A DNA stretch of 64,000 nt from Prevotella sp. khp7 (GTDB lineage Bacteria; Bacteroidota; Bacteroidia; Bacteroidales; Bacteroidaceae), in NCBI RefSeq assembly GCF_900109055.1, contig NZ_FOIV01000003.1, positions 622,835 through 686,834 of the forward strand, in the 5' to 3' direction. Both the position numbers and the translations under genes were made by a program. Of this stretch, positions 1-8,799 are shown in pieces (the first letter of the stretch is position 1; every line of letters starts with the position of its first letter). The notes beneath the pieces were generated by a model that did not search any database, was not told where the DNA came from, and saw only the letters and a program-made list of their open reading frames with translations.

Positions 1-780
1 AAAGTCCATGGCGTTCCACAGATAGTTTGAACCCCAATACTGCCAGTCCTGAATGATGCCGTCGAGAGGCACTTGGAGCTCACGGTACTTATCCACGATG
101 CCCTCAGTCTCAGCAGCTGTCTTATAGCGCTCCTTGGACTGCCAGAAACCGTAGGTCCACAACGGGAACATGGGAACGTCGCCCGAGAGGTGGCGCATCT
201 GTGCAATTACGCCATCGGCCGAACCGCCATACATGAAATAGTAGTCGATGCCCTCGCCGGCCTCGGAGGTGAAGGTCATGCCGCTGGCGTTATCCTCGAA
301 CAGGGTAGGCGAGTAGTTCTCCCAATAAAGTCCCCAGCCCTTGATGCTCTGAAGTACGCTCTGAAAGTCTTCAAGGTTCGACTGCTCCATGCGTTTCGTC
401 TCGCCACGGCGGTTCATCTTGCCGTTCTGGATGGTGCCGAGACCGTAGATGGCTTCATCTTTTTCGAGCGTAAAGGTCTGGCTCACCTTTGAGACGTCGC
501 AACGTTTCTCGCGTAACAGCACCTTGCCTTTGGCGGTTGAGAATGTAATACATTTTGTGGTAGGGTCGAGTCTTACACTGAGCTCGCTACTTGATATGGT
601 GTTGTCCTTACGTGTCACAGCCACCTCCTGTGGCTTGGCGGTGATGACCAGCGTTTTCGTTGGCTGGCCTTTAACGATGTGGACGATACTCGGCGTGAAG
701 AATTCTATCTTGACGTCGTCTTGTGCAAATCCGACCAGCGCAGTCAGACATGCGGCTATAGCTAAGAAGCTTCTTTTCAT
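1..780 (-). CDS. GH31 family alpha-glycosidase (alpha-xylosidase/glucosidase type), N-terminal part
   Basis: The gene starts at 780 (ATG on the minus strand) and runs off the left edge, leaving about 260 codons. Residues 1-19 form a signal peptide ending AlaCysLeuThrAlaLeuValGlyPheAla-Gln. A beta-rich N-terminal domain follows, with a typical YGLGTIQNGKMNRRG segment, and then the start of the barrel with TYGFWQSKERY and IIQDWQYWG, which are characteristic of GH31. GH31 enzymes release alpha-linked xylose or glucose from oligosaccharides; the catalytic aspartates lie beyond the edge, so the substrate cannot be fixed. The start overlaps the stop of the upstream GH2 gene by 4 bp (ATGA), implying translational coupling. 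A GH31/GH2 pair would suit galactosylated xyloglucan side chains, but that is inference. The product is probably periplasmic. Confidence 0.88.
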   Translation of the reverse strand, partial: MKRSFLAIAACLTALVGFAQDDVKIEFFTPSIVHIVKGQPTKTLVITAKPQEVAVTRKDNTISSSELSVRLDPTTKCITFSTAKGKVLLREKRCDVSKVSQTFTLEKDEAIYGLGTIQNGKMNRRGETKRMEQSNLEDFQSVLQSIKGWGLYWENYSPTLFEDNASGMTFTSEAGEGIDYYFMYGGSADGVIAQMRHLSGDVPMFPLWTYGFWQSKERYKTAAETEGIVDKYRELQVPLDGIIQDWQYWGSNYLWNAMDF

Positions 781-3227
781 AGAACGTTGATGTTGATAGT
801 TTTATTAAGTTTTGATTTTTTGTCTGATACTTTCAGGGTGAGCACGCCCGCTTCCCTGGCACTGCGCACAATGATCACCAACTGGCCGTTGAAGAGTTTC
901 ATGGTGGGCTGTTTGAAAGATTCGAGGCTTGTGGCGTCACCATTGCAGACGGCTTCGAAAGTGCCTGCACCCGTTACTTCGAACATGAGCTGATTGGAAG
1001 CATCGGGGATGAGTGTACCTTTTGCATCGGTCAGCGACACGGTGATGAAAGCGAGGTCGTCGCCATCGGCATTCAGCGTTTGCCCGTTCTGCGTCCAGGT
1101 GTCAAGCCGTAAATCAGCAGGCTTACCAGCGGTCTTCATACTCTTCTCGCCAGCCGCTCTTCCTTCTGCATCATAGACCACGACCTTTACTTCGCCAGGC
1201 TCGTATTTTACGTCGTTCCAGCGCAGGCGATATCGGTCAAGACGCTCTTTAGGGTTCTTAGATATCTTGCCCTGACTTTTGCCGTTAATGAAGAGTTCTG
1301 CCGTGGGATAGTCGGTGTAGCAATACACAGGTGTCACCTTACCTCGGCGCTCCTTGCCCCATGTCCAGTGAGGCAGCAGATGGATTGTGTGCTTGTTGTT
1401 ATTCCAATGCGAACGGTAGAGCCAGTAACGGTCTTTAGGTAGTCCTGCGAGGTCGCAGATGCCGAAATAACTGGAGCGCGCCGGCCAATACTCATCGTAG
1501 GGCGATGGTTCGCCAAGATAGTCGTAGCCTGTCCATACGAACTCACCGATCACCCATGGTTTCTCGTCCTGCCACACCCAGTCGTCGTCGGGCAGATTGC
1601 TCCATGAGCAGTACTCCACATCGTAGCTTGAACACTGGCCGTCGGCATTCTCAATGGCCTTGGGATCGTATCCTGGCGCCCAAGAGGCATAGCGCGAATT
1701 GTCGTCGGGCACCACGGGGAACTTATATACGCCGCGCGATGACACCGTTGAGGCTGTCTCAGAACCAAGCAGGAATCCCTGAGGCAGCTGTCCGATGCTT
1801 TTCTGATATTTGTGCACGCGATAGTTGAATCCCGGCACATCCATCACCTTGGCAACACCACTTTCAATAGATGCTTCGGCGTGGTCAAGACCTTGCGTCA
1901 CAGGTCGGGTGGGGTCGAGTTCATGACAGAGTTTCTGCAGGCTTTCTGCAATCTCCTTACCCGCTTTGCTGCCCTGTTCAGGAATCTCGTTGCCTATCGA
2001 CCACATTACGATGCTGGGGTGGTTGCGGTTGGCAAGAATCAGGTTCTCGATGTCCTTGTTGCTCCACTCCTTGAAGAAACGGGCATAGCCGTTCTTGCAC
2101 TTAGGATAGACCCACATGTCGAAACTCTCGGCCATTACCATCATGCCTAGCGAGTCGCAGACGTCCATCTGCATCTGTGAGGGCATGTTGTGCGATGTGC
2201 GGATGGCGTCGCATCCCATCGCCTTCATCGTCTTGATCTGGCGAATGAGGGCTGCTTTATTAACCGCAGCGCCTAAAGGACCGAGGTCGTGATGCAGACA
2301 AACACCCTTGATTTTTCTGGTCACGCCGTTCAGCTGGAAACCGCCTTCCTTCGATACCTGAATGGTGCGGATGCCGAACTTCTGTGTGGTGGTGTCCAGT
2401 AGCTGTCCGCACTGCATGTAGTTGATGCGGGCGGTATATAGGTAAGGTGTCTCTGGCGTCCATAATTGAGGGCTCTTAATGCTGAAGGTCATATCTGCCG
2501 TACCCTCGCAGTTCACGTTGTCGTTACTCTCAAGTGCTACTAGCTGTCCCTCAGCATCCAATATCTCTACTACAAAACTCAGTCCGCCGTCTAGCGCATT
2601 GCCTGTGCCTACGGTTACTGCCAGCTCTGCCTCATTTGCTGCCAACTTTGTGGTGCGGATAAAGGTTTTCCAGGGGTCAATCCAACTGCTCCCTGTCAGT
2701 ATCAGTTTTACAGGACGGTAGATGCCTGCGCCGGGATACCAGCGACTGCTTTCTTCGACGTTCTGTAAATCTACCTCAAGTTGGTTGTCGCCTGCTTGCA
2801 TAAATGGTGTTATATCAACGCGGAAAGTATTATAGCCGTATGCCCAATGGCCAGCCAGAATGCCGTTAAACCATACTGTTGGCTCAGACATTGCACCGTC
2901 GAACACCAGTTCTGCATGCTTGCAGTTCTCTGGAATAGTGATGGTGCGCTGATAGTAGCCTTTCCCAATCCAAGGCAGGGCACCCGATCTGCCACTTTTT
3001 TCAGTAGCTTCAGTTTCGCCATTCTGCTCGATAGCAACTACTTGCAGGTCCCACTTCTTGTCGAAAGGTCCTGCAATGGCCCAATCGTGCGGTATGCTAA
3101 TGGTTTGCCATGTCTGTTTATCGTGTGAAAAACGCCATCCGTTGCTTAATGTCGTCTCATATCGCTGCTGGGCGGAAGCTGTAGTTGCAGCAGTCGTCAT
3201 AAGCAACGCCAGTAGTAATTCTTTCAT
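777..3227 (-). CDS. GH2 family beta-galactosidase-like enzyme
   Basis: An 816-residue secreted glycosidase. Residues 1-19 are a signal peptide (cleavage near TTASA-QQ). The order is a jelly-roll sugar-binding domain (about 25-175), an immunoglobulin-like domain (about 180-285), a TIM barrel (about 290-600) and C-terminal beta domains of the DUF4982 kind. The acid/base Glu lies in SIGNEIPEQG (about residue 412) and the probable nucleophile in GSETASTVSSRG (about 489), followed by GEFVWTGYDYLGEP. The family hydrolyses terminal beta-galactosides or related beta-linked sugars; exact specificity cannot be read. A Bacteroidetes -7 box lies at 3261-3268 on the minus strand. The stop codon overlaps the start of the GH31 gene, so the two form an operon divergent from ilvD. 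Confidence 0.92.
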   Translation of the reverse strand: MKELLLALLMTTAATTASAQQRYETTLSNGWRFSHDKQTWQTISIPHDWAIAGPFDKKWDLQVVAIEQNGETEATEKSGRSGALPWIGKGYYQRTITIPENCKHAELVFDGAMSEPTVWFNGILAGHWAYGYNTFRVDITPFMQAGDNQLEVDLQNVEESSRWYPGAGIYRPVKLILTGSSWIDPWKTFIRTTKLAANEAELAVTVGTGNALDGGLSFVVEILDAEGQLVALESNDNVNCEGTADMTFSIKSPQLWTPETPYLYTARINYMQCGQLLDTTTQKFGIRTIQVSKEGGFQLNGVTRKIKGVCLHHDLGPLGAAVNKAALIRQIKTMKAMGCDAIRTSHNMPSQMQMDVCDSLGMMVMAESFDMWVYPKCKNGYARFFKEWSNKDIENLILANRNHPSIVMWSIGNEIPEQGSKAGKEIAESLQKLCHELDPTRPVTQGLDHAEASIESGVAKVMDVPGFNYRVHKYQKSIGQLPQGFLLGSETASTVSSRGVYKFPVVPDDNSRYASWAPGYDPKAIENADGQCSSYDVEYCSWSNLPDDDWVWQDEKPWVIGEFVWTGYDYLGEPSPYDEYWPARSSYFGICDLAGLPKDRYWLYRSHWNNNKHTIHLLPHWTWGKERRGKVTPVYCYTDYPTAELFINGKSQGKISKNPKERLDRYRLRWNDVKYEPGEVKVVVYDAEGRAAGEKSMKTAGKPADLRLDTWTQNGQTLNADGDDLAFITVSLTDAKGTLIPDASNQLMFEVTGAGTFEAVCNGDATSLESFKQPTMKLFNGQLVIIVRSAREAGVLTLKVSDKKSKLNKTININVL

Positions 3228-3287
3228 AACAAATTGTAATTAGTTTTTAATATTTTGCTGCAAATTTACGAAAAAATAGTGAAATAG

Positions 3288-3318
3288 TTGGCTGTTTGAC
3301 ATATTTAATGTATTTTTG
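3288..3318 (+). promoter_or_regulatory. Bacteroidetes-type promoter of the ilvDBH operon
   Basis: A TTG at 3288-3290 and TATTTTTG at 3311-3318 are separated by 20 nt, matching the -33/-7 arrangement of Bacteroidetes promoters. Transcription would begin near 3321, about 34 nt before the ilvD ATG. The divergent GH2 gene has its own -7 box (3261-3268, minus strand), so the two promoters are packed back to back in about 130 bp. Confidence 0.6.
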
Positions 3319-3354
3319 CACCTAAATTTTCGGAAACAAATACTTATTTTATAT

Positions 3355-5157
3355 ATGAAGCATCAGTTAAGAAGTGCGGTATGCACAGAAGGCAGAAGAA
3401 TGGCAGGAGCCCGCGCTCTCTGGGTGGCTACGGGCATGAAGCATGAGCAGTTTGGCAAACCTATCATTGCCATCGTGAACTCGTTTACCCAGTTCGTGCC
3501 CGGTCATACACATCTTCACGAGATCGGTCAGATTGTACGCGAGGAAATCGAAAAGATGGGCTGCTATGCTGCCGAATTCAATACGATTGCTATCGACGAT
3601 GGTATTGCTATGGGGCATGATGGTATGTTATACTCGTTACCCAGCCGTGATATTATAGCCGACTCTGTCGAATATATGGTCAATGCTCACAAGGCCGACG
3701 CCATGATCTGCATTTCTAACTGCGACAAAGTGACACCTGGTATGCTGATGGCTTCTATGCGTTTGAACATCCCTACAGTCTTCTGTAGTGGCGGCCCCAT
3801 GGAGGCAGGTAAGTGGCGCGGCGAGAATGCCGACCTGATTACGGCCATGGTTAAAGGTGCCGATCCTAGTGTGACCGACGAGGAGATTAAAGAGATTGAA
3901 CAGTGTGCATGTCCTGGCTGTGGTAGTTGCTCGGGTATGTTTACAGCCAACTCGATGAACTCGCTTACTGAGGCTATAGGTTTGTCGCTGCCTGGTAATG
4001 GTACCATCTTAGCTACCCATACTAACCGTATCGAACTGTTTAAGGCTGCTGCCCGTCAAGTGGTGAAAAACGCCTTTGCTTACTACGAGGATGGCGACGA
4101 AAGCGTATTGCCGCGAAACATTGCTACCCGCAAGGCCTTTATGAATGCGATGGCACTGGATATTGCTATGGGTGGAAGTACCAACACAGTACTGCACTTG
4201 CTGGCTGTAGCTCAAGAGGCAGGTGCAGACTTTACCATGAAGGATATTGATGCCTTGAGTCGTAAGGTGCCCTGTCTGTGTAAACTGGCTCCTAACACTC
4301 AGAAATACAGTGTTCAGGAGTGTGGCCGCGCTGGTGGCATTCTTGGTATTCTGAACGAACTGAATAAGGGTGGCTTGATTGATGGCAGTGCTCCTCGTGT
4401 TGACGGACTGACACTCAACGAGGCCATGCAGAAATATAGTATAGTAGATGGTGCTGTAGATGCCGAAGCTAATCGCATCTATCAAACGGCACCAGGTAAC
4501 CGCTTCTCAACCAAAATGGGATCGCAGAGCGAGGAGTGGGGAACACTTGATACCAATCGTGAAAATGGTTGTATTCGCGACCTTGAACATGCGTACACCA
4601 AGGATGGCGGATTGGCTGTGCTGTTTGGTAACATTGCGCAGGACGGTTGTGTGGTTAAGACGGCAGGTGTCGATGAGGCTTTATGGCATTTTGAGGGGCC
4701 TGCTGTTGTATTCGATTCACAGGAAGATGCATGCGAGGGCATTCTGGGTGGTAAGGTAAAAAGTGGCGACTGCGTGGTGATTACCCACGAAGGTCCTAAG
4801 GGCGGTCCTGGTATGCAGGAGATGCTCTATCCTACCAGCTATATCAAGAGTATGCACCTGGGTAAGGAATGTGCGCTGATTACCGACGGACGTTTTTCGG
4901 GTGGTACCTCAGGTTTGAGTATCGGTCATATCTCGCCCGAGGCTGCCAATGGCGGTAATATCGGCAAGGTAAAGGATGGCGACATCATTGTGATTGATAT
5001 CCCTTCGCGCTCTATTAGTGTGAAACTGTCAGATGAAGAACTTTCAGCTCGTCCACAGCAGCCGCTGAAACGCAATCGCATCGTTTCGAAGGCACTTCGT
5101 GCTTATGCTCAAAGTGTTAGCAGCGCAGATAAGGGCGGTGTTAGAATAATAGATTAA
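3355..5157 (+). CDS. ilvD: dihydroxy-acid dehydratase
   Basis: This enzyme dehydrates 2,3-dihydroxy-isovalerate and 2,3-dihydroxy-3-methylvalerate to the 2-keto acids, the third step of valine/isoleucine synthesis, using an Fe-S cluster and Mg2+. It has 600 residues, close to the usual 560-615. Visible signatures are [11 protein letters not shown] (cluster Cys about 123), [19 protein letters not shown] (Cys about 192), [19 protein letters not shown] and [14 protein letters not shown]. The start is set at 3355 (MKHQLRSAV) because the family begins like this; an in-frame TTG-type start upstream at 3316 would lie inside the promoter. It is the first gene of ilvD-ilvB-ilvH-thioesterase, with ilvB 5 nt downstream. 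Confidence 0.97.
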   Translation: MKHQLRSAVCTEGRRMAGARALWVATGMKHEQFGKPIIAIVNSFTQFVPGHTHLHEIGQIVREEIEKMGCYAAEFNTIAIDDGIAMGHDGMLYSLPSRDIIADSVEYMVNAHKADAMICISNCDKVTPGMLMASMRLNIPTVFCSGGPMEAGKWRGENADLITAMVKGADPSVTDEEIKEIEQCACPGCGSCSGMFTANSMNSLTEAIGLSLPGNGTILATHTNRIELFKAAARQVVKNAFAYYEDGDESVLPRNIATRKAFMNAMALDIAMGGSTNTVLHLLAVAQEAGADFTMKDIDALSRKVPCLCKLAPNTQKYSVQECGRAGGILGILNELNKGGLIDGSAPRVDGLTLNEAMQKYSIVDGAVDAEANRIYQTAPGNRFSTKMGSQSEEWGTLDTNRENGCIRDLEHAYTKDGGLAVLFGNIAQDGCVVKTAGVDEALWHFEGPAVVFDSQEDACEGILGGKVKSGDCVVITHEGPKGGPGMQEMLYPTSYIKSMHLGKECALITDGRFSGGTSGLSIGHISPEAANGGNIGKVKDGDIIVIDIPSRSISVKLSDEELSARPQQPLKRNRIVSKALRAYAQSVSSADKGGVRIID

Positions 5158-5162
5158 AGAAT

Positions 5163-6878
5163 ATGGATAAACAAAAGATAACAGGCTCAGAGGCACTCAT
5201 GCTGGCACTCAAGGCTGAAGGGGTGAAGACCATCTTCGGTTATCCCGGAGGCTCTATCATGCCGGTCTACGATGCCCTCTACGACTACACGCGAGGCAAT
5301 AAAAAGGCTTTTGACCATATCCTCGTACGTCATGAACAGGCTGCTACTCATGCAGCAGAGGGCTTTGCCCGTGTTTCTGGCGAGGTGGGTGTGGCCTTGG
5401 TGACAAGTGGTCCGGGTGCAACTAACACTTTGACGGGTGTGGCTGATGCTATGCTTGACTCTACACCTATCGTCGTCATCGCAGGTCAGGTGCCCATTGG
5501 CGCTCTTGGAACAGATGCTTTTCAGGAGGTCGACCTCGTAGGTGTGGCCCAGCCTATTTCGAAGTGGAGTTATCAGATTCGTCATGCCGAGGATATCGCG
5601 TGGGCTGTAAGCCGTGCTTTCTATATTGCACGCAGTGGACGTCCTGGACCTGTAGTGCTCGACTTCCCAAAGAATGCACAGACAGAGATGGTGGAGTTTG
5701 AACCTGAACACGTGAATTTCATCCGTTCATACGTGGCTTATCCTAAGCTTGATATGAAGGCTGTGCGTGAGGCTGCCGATCTTATCAATAAAGCCAAGAA
5801 GCCATTGGCACTTGTTGGTCAGGGGGTTGAGCTTGGAAATGCTCAGAATGAATTGATTCATTTCCTGGAAAAAGCTGATATCCCTGCAGGTCGTACCATG
5901 TTGGGTTTGTCGGCTCTGCCAAGTACTCATCCGCTGAATGTCGGTATGCTGGGTATGCATGGTAACTATGCGCCAAACTTAAAAGAACAGGAGTGTGATG
6001 TGCTTATCGCCATTGGTATGCGTTTCAGCGATCGTGTAACTGGCAATCTCAAGACCTATGCTAAGCAGGCAAAGATTATTCACCTCGATATTGACCATAG
6101 CGAGATTGATAAGTGTGTGAAGACTGATGTGGCTATAATCGCAGATTGTAAGGAATCACTTCCTGCACTTACGGAACTTATAGACCGGAACGATCATACA
6201 GGTTGGCGTGAGTCATTCATTCCCCTTCAGAAGAAAGAATACGAAAAGGTTATTGAGCCAGCCATCCATCCAAAAGAAGGACCTCTGCTGATGGGTGAGG
6301 TTGTCAACGCTGTAGCTGAGGCAACTCAGGGCGATGCTGTATTGGTAACTGATGTTGGTCAGAACCAGCTGTTTGCTACCCGATATTTTAAATATCCCAA
6401 GAAACGTAGCATCTGTACCAGCGGTGGTCTGGGAACGATGGGCTATGGTATGCCGGCAGCCATCGGCGCTACCTTTGGCGCACCTGGTCGTACGGTGGTC
6501 AGTTTCTCGGGTGACGGAGGCTTCCAAATGTGTATTGAGGAGTTAGGTACCATTATGGAGCAGCAGTGTCCTGTCAAGATGGTGATGATGAACAACCATT
6601 ATCTGGGCAATGTGCGCCAGTGGCAGGATATGTTTTGGAAGCGCCGTAAGTCGTTTACCAAAATGCTTAACCCTAACTACGAACTAATCGCTCGTGGCTA
6701 TGGCATTCCTTATGAGGCTGTCGTCGATCGTAAAGATCTTTCAGCTGCTATTGAGAGAATGCTCAAGACTGAAGGACCATACCTTCTGGAGTGTGCTATC
6801 CTTGAGGACGACGATGTATTGCCAATGACTCCTCCAGGTATGAATATCGACGATATGATGCTTGAAATTAATGTGTAA
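5163..6878 (+). CDS. ilvB: acetolactate synthase, catalytic subunit
   Basis: It condenses two pyruvates, or pyruvate with 2-ketobutyrate, to acetolactate or acetohydroxybutyrate: the committed step of branched-chain amino acid synthesis. The 571 residues show the three domains of ThDP enzymes: an N-terminal PYR domain with GYPGGSIMPVYDAL and the cofactor-activating Glu (about residue 58, in VRHEQAATHAAEGF), a central FAD-binding domain, and the PP domain with the thiamine diphosphate motif SGDGGFQM...MMNNHYLGN starting about residue 450. Length and motifs are normal. It lies between ilvD and the regulatory subunit gene, four nucleotides upstream of the chosen start of the latter. Confidence 0.97.
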   Translation: MDKQKITGSEALMLALKAEGVKTIFGYPGGSIMPVYDALYDYTRGNKKAFDHILVRHEQAATHAAEGFARVSGEVGVALVTSGPGATNTLTGVADAMLDSTPIVVIAGQVPIGALGTDAFQEVDLVGVAQPISKWSYQIRHAEDIAWAVSRAFYIARSGRPGPVVLDFPKNAQTEMVEFEPEHVNFIRSYVAYPKLDMKAVREAADLINKAKKPLALVGQGVELGNAQNELIHFLEKADIPAGRTMLGLSALPSTHPLNVGMLGMHGNYAPNLKEQECDVLIAIGMRFSDRVTGNLKTYAKQAKIIHLDIDHSEIDKCVKTDVAIIADCKESLPALTELIDRNDHTGWRESFIPLQKKEYEKVIEPAIHPKEGPLLMGEVVNAVAEATQGDAVLVTDVGQNQLFATRYFKYPKKRSICTSGGLGTMGYGMPAAIGATFGAPGRTVVSFSGDGGFQMCIEELGTIMEQQCPVKMVMMNNHYLGNVRQWQDMFWKRRKSFTKMLNPNYELIARGYGIPYEAVVDRKDLSAAIERMLKTEGPYLLECAILEDDDVLPMTPPGMNIDDMMLEINV

Positions 6879-6882
6879 GATC

Positions 6883-7422
6883 ATGGAAGAGAAGAAACTA
6901 TATACCCTGTTAGTATATTCTGAGAATATTGCTGGTATTCTGAACCAGGTAACGGCAGTGTTTACTCGTCGTCAGGTAAATATTGAGAGTCTGAATGTAT
7001 CAGCCTCCAGTATCCCTGGTGTCCATAAATACACGATTACTGCATGGAGCGATGAAGACCAGATACAGAAAATCGTACGCCAGATAGAAAAGAAGATTGA
7101 TGTGGTGAAGGCCAACTATTTCACTGATGAACAGCTTTTCATCCGTGAGTCGGGCCTCTATAAACTCTCTACGCCTATGGTGATGGAGAACCCGGAAATC
7201 TCGCGCACCATCCGTCGTTTCCAGGCCAATATCATTGAGGTAAACCCCACATACGTCATTGTTCAGATGCATGGTGTTACAGAGGATATTATCTCATTAT
7301 ACCGCGCCCTCGACACCTTTGGATGCGTGCTTCAGTATACCCGTTCCGGTCGTATTGCCGTTACTCGTGGTATGCAAGAGCAGGTTAGTGAGTTCTTAGA
7401 AGAAAGGGAAGGCAATGGATAA
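6883..7422 (+). CDS. ilvH: acetolactate synthase, regulatory (small) subunit
   Basis: The partner of IlvB; small subunits raise activity and give feedback inhibition by valine. The 179 residues start with an ACT domain (KLYTLLVYSENIAGILNQVTAVFTRR, about 5-75), and a second ferredoxin-like domain follows (about 85-170). The start at 6883 (MEEKKLYTLL) fits the family; in-frame TTG at 6862 and ATG at 6871 would place the start inside the end of ilvB and add residues not expected. No strong Shine-Dalgarno is present, which is common in this phylum. The 3' end overlaps the thioesterase gene by 8 nt. The symbol ilvH or ilvN would be equally acceptable. Confidence 0.95.
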   Translation: MEEKKLYTLLVYSENIAGILNQVTAVFTRRQVNIESLNVSASSIPGVHKYTITAWSDEDQIQKIVRQIEKKIDVVKANYFTDEQLFIRESGLYKLSTPMVMENPEISRTIRRFQANIIEVNPTYVIVQMHGVTEDIISLYRALDTFGCVLQYTRSGRIAVTRGMQEQVSEFLEEREGNG

Positions 7423-8155
7423 AGTCGGAAGATACGAGTTCATGGCTGAGCCGTTTCACTGCGACTTCTCGCAGCGGCTCTTTATGGGCCATCTGGGAAA
7501 TCACATGCTTAATGCCGCCGATTTCCATTCTTCAGCTCGTGGTTTTGGCATGAATTATCTGATGACTATTCAGCGCTCATGGGTGCTTTCGCGTTTGGCT
7601 ATAGAGATGGATGAGATGCCATGGATGTACACAAAATTCAATGTTGAGACGTGGGTTGAGAATGCCATGCGTTTCTTTACCTCACGTAATTTCCGTGTGA
7701 TTGGTGACGATGGTAAGGTGTACGGCTATGGACGTTCTATCTGGGCCATGATTGATACAGAGAGTCGTCAGCCTACCGATATTTTCACCATCGATAATGG
7801 TGCTATCAACAATTGGATCGAGAGCGAGAAAGAATGCCCTATAGATAAAGGCGGGCGCGTCAAGATGACCGATGATGCTGCTTTTGTCCGTACCATTGAG
7901 ACCCAGTATAATGATGTCGATATCAATGGACATATCAACTCGGTTAAGTATATTGAGCATGTTCTCGACCTTTGGAATCTCGAATGGTACCGTGAACATC
8001 AGATCAAACGTTTCGAAATTGCTTATGTGGCTGAGGCTCATCAGGGCGATCATCTTAGTTTCTATCGTGAGCAGACTGGCGAACTTGAATATTGCGTTCG
8101 CATCTGTAAGGATGATGGCACAGAGTGTTGCCGCAGCAAAGTGATATTCAAATAG
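7415..8155 (+). CDS. acyl-ACP thioesterase (FatA/FatB-like)
   Basis: A 246-residue double hot-dog protein of the acyl-ACP thioesterase family (PF01643 type), which releases free fatty acids from acyl carrier protein. The N-terminal half carries WVLSRLAIEMDEMPW and a WVENAMRFFTSRNF segment; the C-terminal half carries VDINGHINSVKYIEHVLDLW, the region with the Asn/His residues of the active site in plant homologues. It overlaps the ilvH stop by 8 nt, so it is co-translated with the branched-chain amino acid genes. The link could be branched-chain fatty acid production from the same keto acids, but that is inference. From memory, the same neighbour relationship occurs in other Bacteroidales. Confidence 0.88.
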   Translation: MDKVGRYEFMAEPFHCDFSQRLFMGHLGNHMLNAADFHSSARGFGMNYLMTIQRSWVLSRLAIEMDEMPWMYTKFNVETWVENAMRFFTSRNFRVIGDDGKVYGYGRSIWAMIDTESRQPTDIFTIDNGAINNWIESEKECPIDKGGRVKMTDDAAFVRTIETQYNDVDINGHINSVKYIEHVLDLWNLEWYREHQIKRFEIAYVAEAHQGDHLSFYREQTGELEYCVRICKDDGTECCRSKVIFK

Positions 8156-8157
8156 AA

Positions 8158-8188
8158 AAGGCCCGGTGTCATTACGATGCCGGGCCTT
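8158..8188 (+). terminator. hairpin at the end of the ilv operon
   Basis: AAGGCCCGG (8158-8166) pairs perfectly with CCGGGCCTT (8180-8188) three nucleotides after the thioesterase stop. There is no clear T-run, so it may act as a weak terminator or as an mRNA 3'-end stabiliser. Confidence 0.6.
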
Positions 8189-8239
8189 CCTCGGTTGACT
8201 AGGCCGAAGGTTAGCCAACAGAACATATCCCCCCTGATA

Positions 8240-8309
8240 AGAGCTACCCCCCTCTATACATGCCCTCCCCTCTATAAGAGGGAGGGCTATAGTATGAGGG
8301 GTGCTCTAT
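8240..8309. repeat. imperfect inverted repeat with about 33-bp arms
   Basis: The left arm (8240-8275; GAGCTAC, a C-run, TATACAT, GCCCTCCCCTCT) pairs with the right arm (AGAGGGAGGGC, TATAGTATGAGGGG, TGCTC) around an ATA loop. It could fold into a long hairpin on either strand. Its build, C-rich and G-rich stems around a TATA-containing tip, resembles the centre of the larger palindrome at 52471-52629. Confidence 0.65.
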
Positions 8310-8423
8310 GGGGAGAACTTTTTTCCCCGCTAACGCGCCATAACCCGCCAATTGTTTTCGGGATAGTCGTACCTTTACCATCGCAATAAGGCTAGCGAGC
8401 CTGAAAGGAATGCCCCCCATGGT

Positions 8424-8522
8424 TGACGGAGACAGTCTCCACGAGTCACGCAGATAGGATCCACGGGTGACGGAGATAATCTCCATAGGGGTATAGGTGA
8501 CGTCTCCATGGGGCGTGGAGAC
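8424..8522. repeat. cluster of three GGAGAC/GTCTCC palindromes
   Basis: Three small palindromes occur in 100 bp: GGAGACAGTCTCC (8428-8440), GGAGATAATCTCC (8472-8484) and GTCTCCA-N7-TGGAGAC (8502-8522). Each is preceded by a GGT(T)GACG-like sequence, so they look like diverged copies of one unit. Function is unknown. Confidence 0.6.
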
Positions 8523-8591
8523 TATCTGAACGACCTACAGACGATATCCCGACGACTCATAGATGACATTCCTTTGGTTAGAGCAGGGTAT

Positions 8592-8623
8592 AAAAAATCC
8601 CCGCTCGTATCATTAAGCGGGGA
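8592..8623 (-). terminator. Rho-independent terminator of tRNA-Arg
   Basis: On the minus strand TCCCCGCT (8623-8616) pairs with AGCGGGGA (8605-8598) and is followed by six T residues (8597-8592). It sits just after the 3' end of the tRNA gene. Confidence 0.85.
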
Positions 8624-8631
8624 AATCGTGA

Positions 8632-8708
8632 TGGTGATCCCGTTGGGACTCGAACCCAAGACCTACTGCTTAGAAGGCAGTTGCTCTATCCAGCTGAGCT
8701 ACGGAACC
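8632..8708 (-). tRNA. tRNA-Arg (anticodon TCT)
   Basis: 77 nt including an encoded CCA. The cloverleaf is complete: acceptor GGTTCCG/CGGGATC with two G-U pairs, D-arm GCTC/GAGC, anticodon stem ACTGC/GCAGT enclosing the loop CTTCTAA (anticodon TCT, reading AGA), and T-arm TTGGG/CCCAA around TTCGAGT. Discriminator base is A. A terminator lies directly downstream. Confidence 0.97.
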
Positions 8709-8799
8709 GACCTTAAAAAGGTGATTTCTGCTGAAATCGGCTGCAAAGGTACATATATTTTTGCAAACTTCCAAATTTTCGGGCTTTTATTGCATTTTT

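Larger units (their letters stand above)
8189..8631. other. gene-free region with several palindromes
   Basis: About 440 bp between the ilv operon and tRNA-Arg carry no convincing gene. The stretch contains a C-rich/G-rich hairpin at 8240-8309, a cluster of three small palindromes built on GGAGAC/GTCTCC at 8424-8522, and the tRNA terminator at 8592-8623. The open frames here (70-100 codons) are low-complexity translations of the repeats and look non-coding. Confidence 0.7.

Noticed and set aside
5187..5711. 174-codon open frame on the minus strand inside ilvB
   Set aside because: It is antisense to a clearly recognised gene, with no promoter, no family and an amino acid mix typical of a shadow frame.
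8424..8522. CRISPR-like repeats
   Set aside because: Repeats are short palindromes with irregular spacing and no cas genes.
8632..8708. tRNA-Arg as a used integration site with an island
   Set aside because: No integrase and no visible direct repeat of the tRNA end; flanking genes are core metabolism.
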